NCBI GenBank assembly: GCA_023391635.1
Contig: JAEWAQ010000069.1
Coordinates: 1 to 64,000 of the forward strand
From: Bacillota bacterium
GTDB taxonomy: Bacteria; Bacillota; Bacilli; Paenibacillales; Paenibacillaceae
Direction of reading: 5' to 3'
Length of the DNA stretch: 64,000 bases
In this document: positions 42,936 through 50,447 of the stretch, one piece after another
Layout of the letters: each line of letters starts with the position of its first letter
How positions within the stretch are numbered: the stretch's first letter is position 1
Translations under genes and position numbers: made by a program
The notes under the pieces: model-generated
What the model was told of the DNA's origin: nothing
The model's database searches: none
What the model saw: only the letters and a program-made list of their open reading frames with translations

Positions 42936-44864
42936 TTGCCTAAAAAAATCATTTTGATTGCCGCCTTGCTCTTATCGATGATTGCCGCTCCTGTGTATGC
43001 CGCCGATTCCGCTTCGAAAGACGCAAGCCATCAAGCGGACGGCTCGAACCCTGTTGAAATCGTGCTGCAATTGAACAGCCGCACGATCAGCGTCAACGAT
43101 GTGACATCCGAGATCGAGCCGCCTTATTTGAGCCAATCGACGACGCTCGTCCCTTTGCGGGTGATCACCTCCTCGCTGGGTGCAGCCTTGGAGTGGGACG
43201 GCGCCACGCAGTCAATCGTCCTGATCTACGGCGACAAGCATATCAAGCTGGTCATTGGCAGCAATTCTGCCGAAGTCAATGGCGTTGCCGCCAAGATTCC
43301 CGCTGCCCCTGAATTGAAAAACGGCACAACGATGGTGCCGCTGCGCTTCATCGTGGAATACTTCGGCGCCAAGATCGCATTCGAAAGCTTGACGGCGCCG
43401 ATGCGCATTACCGGAAACAGATGGGATGCGGCGGGTGCCGAAGGCAGCGGGATCGACAGCGATGCAGGCAAGACACGCATCGGAGACGGCTATTATCAAT
43501 GGACCATGAATTACCCGAGCGGCCTGATCACGTCGTACCATTCCTTTCTGGAAGATAACTATGAATTCCAGGATGCGAACGGCGAATACTGGATTTGGGT
43601 GGAAGTGGAATCCGATCAGGATGAACCGATCAACAGCGATCGTCTGTTGCAGAATGCGGCCGACATGATTGACGGCACCTTGCTGCAGAAATCTTATGTG
43701 AACAATGACCGTCATCCCGAACAATCCCACGCGCTGATTGTCAGCAAGGACAGCGACGGGGACTATCAAATTGTTCGTGCTTATCAATGGAACCAGCGGA
43801 TTTACTATGTGTGGCTGACAAGCGAAAAGCCGGAGGATTACAAAAATGCCGATAAGCTGAAGAAGTACACGGAGCTGCTCGACAGCTTCACGCCGACTTT
43901 CGATGCGGGCGATCTGGAATTGAAGGAGCTGTCCAGCGTCAAGGACGGTTATCGGCCGTTCATCGGATCGGATCTCGGGCTGAACTTGTCCGTTCCTGCC
44001 GCTTGGGGGAATGGCAGCAACAACGAGTGGACTTATTTTTACAATACGAAGGGCGATCAAGGTGTTAATATAAGAAGGACTTCAATTGTGCAAGGAGATA
44101 CGCTTGATCGCTGGATCGAGCGTGAGGTTGCCTTTTTGACGGACGATTACCAGCCAGAGTTCATCAAGATGAGTTCTCCCGCCTCATTAAGCATAGCCGG
44201 GCTGGATGCGAAGCTGCTGAATTATTCGACTTCGGAGGATGGGAAGAAGTGGAACCAGGTATACGGTTATTATTTGTTTGACGGCGATTACAAGTACGAG
44301 ATTGATTTCCTGGCCTTCCGTTCGGAACAGGACGCACAGCAGGTATCGAGGATCGTGGATTCCATCAAGCGCAATCCGTCGGGCAATGAAGAAGCGGGCA
44401 TCATTCAGGACGGCCGGGATTTCATCGACCGAATGAAGATGTCGACACGCAAATTCGAGGATTCGAACTATTCGATCCGCATTCCGGACTATTGGGGCGA
44501 AGCTTCGATCGATGACAATACCGTGACGTTCTCTTCGACGATGGGTTCGATTTCCCTGTACGACTTGGATAACTACACCGCCGACCAGTTCAAACAAATT
44601 TTCGATAATCTGATGGAAAGAAATAAGCAAATAGCGCCCGACTTCCGGGTCATTTCCACATCGAATGTTAGCTTTGACGGCGTGCCGGCTTACAAGTACG
44701 TCTATAGCGGAACGTTCGAAGGCATGCCTTTCGAAACGGTATCGTACTTCATGGAGAAGGATAATCGAGTGTACGGGATCGATTACTTCATGTTGAAGGC
44801 GCATGCTTCGGAGAAGAATAGAGCCGTACAGCAAGTCGTATTGGATTCCTTCACCATTTTGTGA
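42936..44864 (+). CDS. exported protein with copper-amine-oxidase-N-like domain
   Basis: A 642-residue secreted or surface protein. A signal peptide (KIILIAALLLSMIAAPVYA) is followed at about residues 30-160 by the stalk domain common in Paenibacillus: VPLRVITSSLGAALEWD and then VPLRFIVEYFGAKIAFE. The remainder contains two similar regions, each starting with amphiphilic YxxxIPxxW-type strands ('LGLNLSVPAAWGNGSNNEW'; 'NYSIRIPDYWGEASIDDN'), suggesting a duplicated domain of unknown role. TTG start after AGGAGAG. Cotranscribed with the HtrA protease, for which it may be partner or substrate. Confidence 0.7.
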   Translation: MPKKIILIAALLLSMIAAPVYAADSASKDASHQADGSNPVEIVLQLNSRTISVNDVTSEIEPPYLSQSTTLVPLRVITSSLGAALEWDGATQSIVLIYGDKHIKLVIGSNSAEVNGVAAKIPAAPELKNGTTMVPLRFIVEYFGAKIAFESLTAPMRITGNRWDAAGAEGSGIDSDAGKTRIGDGYYQWTMNYPSGLITSYHSFLEDNYEFQDANGEYWIWVEVESDQDEPINSDRLLQNAADMIDGTLLQKSYVNNDRHPEQSHALIVSKDSDGDYQIVRAYQWNQRIYYVWLTSEKPEDYKNADKLKKYTELLDSFTPTFDAGDLELKELSSVKDGYRPFIGSDLGLNLSVPAAWGNGSNNEWTYFYNTKGDQGVNIRRTSIVQGDTLDRWIEREVAFLTDDYQPEFIKMSSPASLSIAGLDAKLLNYSTSEDGKKWNQVYGYYLFDGDYKYEIDFLAFRSEQDAQQVSRIVDSIKRNPSGNEEAGIIQDGRDFIDRMKMSTRKFEDSNYSIRIPDYWGEASIDDNTVTFSSTMGSISLYDLDNYTADQFKQIFDNLMERNKQIAPDFRVISTSNVSFDGVPAYKYVYSGTFEGMPFETVSYFMEKDNRVYGIDYFMLKAHASEKNRAVQQVVLDSFTIL

Positions 44865-44974
44865 TATCACGGGTATGAGTGGGGCGGCGACTTTACGATC
44901 TTCGACAGGGGCAACGACTCGGCGTCGTCATCGCTCGGCAAATTGATCTCTCGACTGGAGAAGGAGTGTCGGAC

Positions 44975-46021
44975 ATGAGTATGAGTTGGCATCCCGACGA
45001 CTATTTGGAGCGATTGTACGCGGACACCGCTCCGCAGTACCGTTACCGGGCGCGCAGCCTGGACGAACACGCGCGTTGGCGGGATTCTCTCCGCGCGCAG
45101 CTGATCGCCGATCTGGGCGGCTTTCCCGCGCAACCGGCGGCGTTGGAAGCGCACTTGTTGGAAGAAGTCCCTTGCAGCGGGTACGTCCGTGAGCGCGTCG
45201 CGTTCACGACATTTGCCGGGCTCGTCATGCCGTCCTACGTGTTGGCGCCCGAAGGGGCCGAGGGGAAGCTTCCTGTCGTGATTGCCTGTCACGGGCACGG
45301 TTACGGGAGCAAGGAAATCGTCGGCTTGAACAAAAGCGGGGAAGAGAGGGCGGACGCGGACGATCGGGGTTACCAGCAAGATTTCGCGATCGAACTCGCG
45401 AAACGGGGATTTCTGGTCATCGTGCCGGAGCTGCTCGGCTTCGGAGATCGGCGATTAAAGCAGGAATACGAGCGGGACGATTACAGCTCCTGCCATTCGA
45501 TCTCCACGTACTTGCTGCAGGTGGGCCATACGATGGCCGGCCACCGTGTGTACGAAACGATCCGGGCGGTCGATTACGCGCGGAGCCGTCCGGATGCGGA
45601 CGCGAGCCGGATCGGCATCATGGGCATCTCCGGAGGGGGACTTGCCGCCATGTTCGCGGCCGCGCTCGACGAACGCATCCGCGCGGCGGTCGTCAGCGGG
45701 TATATCAATACGTTCAAGGACAGCATTCTGGCGGTTCATCATTGCGTGGACAATTATGTCCCGGGCTTGCAGCGGCATGCCGAGATGCCGGATATCGCCT
45801 GCCTGATCGCTCCGCGGCCGCTGCTCGCCGAGTCGGGCACCGATGACGCGATCTTCCCGATCGCGGCCGCGCGCTCCGCCATTCGCCGCATCCGCGAAGC
45901 TTACTCGCTGCACGGGGCGGATGCCAAGCTGGCGCAGGACGCGTTCGCAGGCGATCACCGGATCAGCGGCGCGGCGGCATACGATTTTCTTGTCCGCGAG
46001 CTTGACGTTCGGGATAGCTGA
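44975..46021 (+). CDS. alpha/beta-hydrolase (dienelactone hydrolase/esterase-like)
   Basis: A 348-residue cytoplasmic hydrolase. HGHGYGSKE supplies the oxyanion side and 'GIMGISGGGLAAMFAAAL' the nucleophile Ser (GISGG). 'RPLLAESGTDDAIFP' holds the Asp and FAGDHRISG the His. Relatives include acetyl-xylan-type esterases and uncharacterised alpha/beta-hydrolases. ATG 44975 follows AAGGAG; the frame from 44879 has none. It may share a transcript with the preceding protein gene but lies 110 bp downstream. A terminator follows. Confidence 0.75.
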   Translation: MSMSWHPDDYLERLYADTAPQYRYRARSLDEHARWRDSLRAQLIADLGGFPAQPAALEAHLLEEVPCSGYVRERVAFTTFAGLVMPSYVLAPEGAEGKLPVVIACHGHGYGSKEIVGLNKSGEERADADDRGYQQDFAIELAKRGFLVIVPELLGFGDRRLKQEYERDDYSSCHSISTYLLQVGHTMAGHRVYETIRAVDYARSRPDADASRIGIMGISGGGLAAMFAAALDERIRAAVVSGYINTFKDSILAVHHCVDNYVPGLQRHAEMPDIACLIAPRPLLAESGTDDAIFPIAAARSAIRRIREAYSLHGADAKLAQDAFAGDHRISGAAAYDFLVRELDVRDS

Positions 46022-46063
46022 GGCGGCGATCGGAGTGAAATAAGAGGCAAAATTGCACACGAG

Positions 46064-46098
46064 ACCGTCAGGGAAACAAAAATTTTCTCCTTGACGGT
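46064..46098. terminator. bidirectional terminator
   Basis: ACCGTCAGGGA (46064-46074) pairs with TCCTTGACGGT (46088-46098), one mismatch, with a T-rich loop and flank. It lies between the convergent hydrolase and dioxygenase genes. Confidence 0.6.
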
Positions 46099-46112
46099 TT
46101 CGTTAAATGAGG

Positions 46113-46943
46113 TCATTTCACGGCGTAGTGCCCCCGCGGCTTCTTGCCGCTCCACCGGTCGTCGACCTTGTCATTGGCCGGCTGATACCGGGTGTCGGCG
46201 CTGAGCCGATACTGGTTCGTCGTATTCTCAAGCGAACAGTGCATCAGGAACATGCCGAATATCAACAAATCTCCCGCCCGGTATTCGGTCGTCGCCCATT
46301 GGCCGCCGTACTTCCCGGTAATGGCAAGCGGGTCGGTCGTATAATGTCCGATGCCGTCCCGATCATGGTCCTTCGTGCCGTAAGTCGCTTTCAATTCCTC
46401 GAACCGGTGCGAACCCAGGCAGATGGCCAACCCGCCCATGTCATACGAGATATCGCCGAGCGGGGACCAGGCGGTATACAGATTATGCGTGCCCCGACCC
46501 ATGTAGATGATGTCGTAATGCGCGCCGGTGAAATCGCCTTTGCCGACGGCGCGGAGCCATTTGTAATGGTAAGTCAGCGAAGGTTCCCCGAGCAATTGGT
46601 CGAATAGCCCCATAATGTGGTCTCCGTTCAACACGGTCAACAATTCCGGCAAATCCTCGTTCGTGCCGCCCATGAAGATCGATTTGCTGCCGTCCGCCAT
46701 CACACCCTCCTCCAGCAGCGTGTCGCGGTCGAGCTTACCCATGCGCTCCATCTTCTCCAGGACGCGATTGCGCGCATTCAGCACCTGTTCCCGCCCATGA
46801 AACCCGCGAAGCAGCAAGTAGCCGTCTTCCTGCAATCTGCCGCGCAGCGCGGGGATATCGTCCAGTAATTCATTCGAGCTGCGCAGTTCTGTGAGATCGG
46901 GTCCCCCCAGCTCCAGTTCCCGGCTTCCGACCTTAACTTTCAT
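46113..46943 (-). CDS. phytanoyl-CoA dioxygenase family protein
   Basis: A 276-residue Fe(II)/2-oxoglutarate oxygenase-like protein. 'DGYLLLRGFHGREQV' starts the fold; GAHYDIIYMG near residue 140 has the HxD iron ligands; FLMHCSLENTTNQYRL near 230 provides the distal His and the Arg that binds 2-oxoglutarate. The substrate is unknown; in these bacteria the family often lies near AraC regulators and sugar genes. It is divergent from the AraC gene at 47108, which probably controls it from the 164-bp shared region. Confidence 0.78.
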   Translation of the reverse strand: MKVKVGSRELELGGPDLTELRSSNELLDDIPALRGRLQEDGYLLLRGFHGREQVLNARNRVLEKMERMGKLDRDTLLEEGVMADGSKSIFMGGTNEDLPELLTVLNGDHIMGLFDQLLGEPSLTYHYKWLRAVGKGDFTGAHYDIIYMGRGTHNLYTAWSPLGDISYDMGGLAICLGSHRFEELKATYGTKDHDRDGIGHYTTDPLAITGKYGGQWATTEYRAGDLLIFGMFLMHCSLENTTNQYRLSADTRYQPANDKVDDRWSGKKPRGHYAVK

Positions 46944-47107
46944 ATCGGCATCCTCCTCGATTGTTCATGCCCTCATTGTAGAAGGAATCCGCAGCGCGAT
47001 CCATGTAAGGTTGTATGAAATGGATGTAAAATCGTACAAAAAATAACCTTCATTAAGGGAGAATACGCTATAATCATGTATGATCGAATCGGATTGGAGG
47101 ACCCTGG

Positions 47108-47917
47108 ATGACATACATGGACATTCCGTACGCATTGGATCCGCAACGGGCATGGCCGGAATGCCGGTTTATGTTGATCTGGAAGGTGCAGGCGAACGAT
47201 GCCTACCACGCGGTTCAGGAGCAGGGATTCCGCAACCCGGGATTATTCGTTACTTTCGAAGGCCAAGGACGGCTCAGCCGGGAAGGGAAGCGAGAACAAC
47301 TGCATGCCGGGACGTATCGATTCGTAGAAAGAATGGTACCGTGCACGTATCAATGCGTCGGCGGGGACTGGAAGTTTTATTACATCGAATTCAGCGGGCT
47401 TGAGATGGCGAGGGAACTGGGCTTAACGATCGACCGAACCGTCACGACCGCGAGAATGGCCGAAGCCGTCAAACTGTGCAAGCAGATGGTCGATTGTTTG
47501 ATCATGCAGCCTGTTGGCTATGCCTATACGACGCAGTCCGCGCTGCATGAGCTGATTCTGCTGTTCGCGCACGAGCTCGCGGCCGCACAAGGCGTCCGCC
47601 ATCCGGAGCTGGACGAGATCGTCTACCAGATGCACATGGGCATCGGCCGCCCATTCCTAATCGATGACCTGATTCGGCAAAGCGGCCTTTCCCGCACGGG
47701 CTTCTTCTCCCGATTCCGCGAGATGACGGGTATGTCGCCCAGCCGTTACATGCAGGAGCTCAAGCTCGCTTCCGCGAAAGCATCCCTGGAAACGACCCGC
47801 CTCACGGTGAAGGAGATCGCGTCTTCTTTGCATTTTTACGACGAATTCCACTTTTCCAAGATGTTCAAGCAACGCTATGGCATGTCGCCCTCCGCTTATC
47901 GGCGGAAGAAACTGTGA
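47108..47917 (+). CDS. AraC-family transcriptional regulator
   Basis: A 269-residue regulator. A cupin-like ligand domain (FVTFEGQGRLSREGKREQ) is followed by two helix-turn-helices (PFLIDDLIRQSGLSRTGFFS, then 'VKEIASSLHFYDEFHFSKMF') and the closing GMSPSAYRR. ATG after GGAGG. It is divergent from the dioxygenase gene and most likely activates it. No transporter stands directly beside it. Confidence 0.82.
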   Translation: MTYMDIPYALDPQRAWPECRFMLIWKVQANDAYHAVQEQGFRNPGLFVTFEGQGRLSREGKREQLHAGTYRFVERMVPCTYQCVGGDWKFYYIEFSGLEMARELGLTIDRTVTTARMAEAVKLCKQMVDCLIMQPVGYAYTTQSALHELILLFAHELAAAQGVRHPELDEIVYQMHMGIGRPFLIDDLIRQSGLSRTGFFSRFREMTGMSPSRYMQELKLASAKASLETTRLTVKEIASSLHFYDEFHFSKMFKQRYGMSPSAYRRKKL

Positions 47918-47997
47918 AAAGCCGATGCGGTGACGGAGGTCAATCGCGCGATCGGTTAGAGGGTGGATAACAGAATTCGACTGAAGCAGCTGAGTAG

Positions 47998-48903
47998 TCA
48001 GCCTGCCAGGTGCAAGGTCATCACGCCGGCGAGCGCGCAGATACCGCCGATCGCTTCCTTGCGCGTGAACCGCTCTTTCAGGAACAGGCTCGCGTAGACG
48101 AGAATGATGAGCACATTGAGCGACGTCACGGCGGAGACAAGACCGGCGATGCCTTGAGCGAACGCATGGAGGATGAAGTACATGCCGGCGAAATTGGTTG
48201 TACCCACAACCATGCCCCATCCGATCGTTCGCCGCGCGCTCCATCCGCCTGTCTCGGCGGCTGCTGCGCTCTCTTCCCGAGAGGCCGCCGTCAGCGTGTT
48301 CAGATGACTCCTGGCCGACAGCCGTTCCCTGATCCAAGAGAAGCCGAACAAGGCTGATCCTGTCGCAAACATGAAGAACATCGTCGGAAACAGGGCGGCG
48401 TCCAGCCGCATCGCCCAAGTAGACGTCGTGTCGTTCAGCCCGAAGCCGAACAGAGCGATGATCGCCCACTGGATGCCTTTCAAAGTGTCCAGCGAAATGG
48501 AGGAAGAATAGCGGATGATGAGAATGCCCGCGACGATCGCCAGGAAAGCGGCGAGCTGCAGGGGCGACAGCGTCTGGCCCCACAGGAGATAAGCCAGGCA
48601 TACCACCACGACGGGCGGCAGGCCCGTGAACAGCGCCACGAGCGAGGCTTTGCCTACCGCATATCCCCGATACATCGCGGAATTGGCGATGAAGGACAAT
48701 ACGCCCATGATGCACCCGATCCAGGATGCGGCGGTCCAGGCTTGCCCGGAAGCGCCGATCGCGACGAGTGATGCCAGCGCGCCCATGAAGAACGTGCCGA
48801 ACAGCATCAAGTTGCGATTCGCCGGCTTGCGGGAGGTCCACTGATACATGACGCCGCGCAAGCCGAAGCATAGCGCCGCGATGAGCGAATAGATGAGCCA
48901 CAT
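47998..48903 (-). CDS. EamA/DMT-family membrane transporter
   Basis: A 301-residue protein with about ten membrane spans arranged as two EamA halves, e.g. MWLIYSLIAALCFGLRGVMY and 'LNVLIILVYASLFLKERFTR' with KEAIGGICALAGV at the end. The ERFT..E.IG signature is typical. It probably exports or imports small metabolites. The start is ATG 48903 after AAGGAG; the longer frame from 48993 has no site. Confidence 0.8.
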   Translation of the reverse strand: MWLIYSLIAALCFGLRGVMYQWTSRKPANRNLMLFGTFFMGALASLVAIGASGQAWTAASWIGCIMGVLSFIANSAMYRGYAVGKASLVALFTGLPPVVVVCLAYLLWGQTLSPLQLAAFLAIVAGILIIRYSSSISLDTLKGIQWAIIALFGFGLNDTTSTWAMRLDAALFPTMFFMFATGSALFGFSWIRERLSARSHLNTLTAASREESAAAAETGGWSARRTIGWGMVVGTTNFAGMYFILHAFAQGIAGLVSAVTSLNVLIILVYASLFLKERFTRKEAIGGICALAGVMTLHLAG

Positions 48904-49012
48904 GAATGACAGTCTCCTTATGTGCAAGCAAGATGCGTTTTGGCGCTTAGCGCAAACCTCTCCCATTATGTCATGACTTCTCTTGCACCTCAATAGACGA
49001 GGCGCGAATCTT

Positions 49013-49308
49013 GGGACAATTGCTTACGAAATGAATTTCTCTTCAAATACTACCGTTATGATGCTGTCCGCACCATCCCCGCCTGCATGCCGCCCGACCA
49101 CGCTACTATGATGCTGTCCGCACCATCCCCGCCAGTATGCCGCCCGACCACGCCAATATGATGCTGTCCGCACCATCCCCGCCTGCATGCAGGCTGCTCT
49201 CGCCAACATGTAAAGACTGCACTTATGATCCCGGCCTCATCGACGATAGATATTCGTCAATTCCGTAAGCGATTGCCCTGCACGAAGCCCGGGACAATTG
49301 CTTACGAA
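49013..49308. repeat. 18-bp direct repeat flanking 50-bp repeats, plus inverted copy
   Basis: GGGACAATTGCTTACGAA occurs at 49013-49030 and 49291-49308. TTCCGTAAGCGATTGCCC (49261-49278) is a near-complement of it and can fold with the second copy. They bracket the tandem repeat at 49061-49200. The further sequence to 49568 contains no gene that I can support. Confidence 0.6.
49061..49200. repeat. tandem repeat, period 50 bp, three copies
   Basis: Units begin ATGCTGTCCGCACCATCCCC at 49061, 49111 and 49161, nearly identical. Period exactly 50 bp. The core GTCCGCACC also occurs in the unit at 27511-27665. Confidence 0.8.
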
Positions 49309-49568
49309 TTTGCCGAAGTGAAAAAAGACTGTCTGAATGTAGTTCTTTAGCGATTGCCTTGAAGCAGCGACGGTTGGAGGGAAAGATGAACCTGGGTGTG
49401 AGGCCGGAATTGCAATCTTCAGCGAACTTGCCGATCCTGACCCGCGATAGGGGAGATGCCCCGACGAAAGTCCGGCTGTGCGACCCAACCCGGGTGCGTG
49501 TCGGCAAGTCGTCCGTTGCTGTATCTTCATAAGTAAGAGAGATGAAGAGGCGATGGAGGCCGGACCTG

Positions 49569-50117
49569 ATGGATAACAATGCGAAAAACATATACATTCT
49601 GCTGACGGATACGGGAACTTGGTTTACGAGGTTGATCCGGGTGTTCACGCGAGCGCCGATGAACCATGCGTCGATTGCGCTCGACCCCGACCTTGCCGAG
49701 GTGTACAGCTTTGGGCGCAAGAAGCGCAGCAATCCGTTCGTCGGCGGGTTCGTGAAGGAAGACATGGCGAGCGATCTGTTCGAACGGGCTTCCTGCGCGG
49801 TCTACGGATACACGGTGGACGAGATGACGTATGAGCGGATCCGCCGGCACATTCAGGAATTCGAACGCAATAAGCATCGCTATTCCTACAATTTGCTCGG
49901 CTTGTTCGGCGTGCTGCTGCGGACACGGATTCCGCGCAAGGATGCGTATTTCTGCACGCAGTTCGTCGCATCCGTGCTGGTGGAGAACGGGATCGCGATC
50001 TGTGCGAAGCCGCCGGAATTGACGACGCCGACCGATTTCGAGCGGGCGCCGGCGCTCAAGCGGCTGTACAGCGGGAGCTTGCACTATTACCGGAGAGCCG
50101 CCTGCCAGGCGGTGTAG
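49569..50117 (+). CDS. permuted NlpC/P60-like (papain-fold) protein
   Basis: A 182-residue protein. NHASIALDPDLAEVYSFG near residue 30 carries a candidate His, and 'DAYFCTQFVASVLVENGI' near residue 130 a candidate Cys, in the His-before-Cys order of permuted papain-like proteins such as YiiX/YaeF. It may be a peptidase, amidase or acyltransferase. ATG 49569 lies after GGAGG. No signal peptide. It stands alone between repeat-rich intergenic regions. Confidence 0.6.
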   Translation: MDNNAKNIYILLTDTGTWFTRLIRVFTRAPMNHASIALDPDLAEVYSFGRKKRSNPFVGGFVKEDMASDLFERASCAVYGYTVDEMTYERIRRHIQEFERNKHRYSYNLLGLFGVLLRTRIPRKDAYFCTQFVASVLVENGIAICAKPPELTTPTDFERAPALKRLYSGSLHYYRRAACQAV

Positions 50118-50143
50118 CGTCATAGGCATCAGTGATCTGCAGC

Positions 50144-50290
50144 GCCAACCGGGCGAAACCCGGTTACAGCTTCACGACCGCGATGTTAGCAGGGCCAACC
50201 GGGCGAAACCCGGTTACAGCTTCACGGCCGCGATGTTAGCAGGTGCCAACCGGGCGAAACCGGGTTACAGCTTCACGGCCGCTTCTGAAT
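50144..50290. repeat. tandem repeat, period 50-51 bp, three copies
   Basis: Units start at 50144, 50194 and 50245, each with the hairpin AACCGGG-CGAAA-CCCGGTT (third copy slightly changed) and ACAGCTTCACGGCCGC. It begins 26 bp after the preceding gene. Confidence 0.8.
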
Positions 50291-50302
50291 CGTCTTCGAT
50301 AA

Positions 50303-50346
50303 AACGACATTCTCTGTCCCCAAGGGGGACGACGAAGTCGTTTTTT
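50303..50346 (+). terminator. rho-independent terminator
   Basis: AACGAC (50303-50308) pairs with GTCGTT (50337-50342), inner GTCCCC with GGGGGAC, and six T residues follow (50341-50346). Confidence 0.75.
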
Positions 50347-50370
50347 CGCATTTCAGACGAAAGTGAAAGA

Positions 50371-50417
50371 ATTCGGACCTTACCTGCATGTGACGGGAAG
50401 GGCGCGGATAGTAAACT
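50371..50417 (+). promoter_or_regulatory. shared regulon promoter, copy 1
   Basis: ATTCGGACCTTAC at 50371-50383, related half-site ATGTG at 50388, and -10-like TAAACT at 50412. The distance from ATTCG to GTAAACT is 40 bp, as in the copies at 52535 and 57850. Likely binding site of the AraC-type regulator encoded at 56243. Confidence 0.55.
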
Positions 50418-50447
50418 GAAGTTAGCTTAACCCAAGGGGGAATTCGT

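Noticed and set aside
49380..49560. Structured leader or riboswitch upstream of the papain-like gene
   Set aside because: Several short GC stems exist (e.g. GGGGAGATGCCCC), but no known riboswitch core could be recognised.
50144..50290. Possible CRISPR-like array of hairpin repeats
   Set aside because: The 50-bp units are directly contiguous with no unique spacers, and there are no cas genes.
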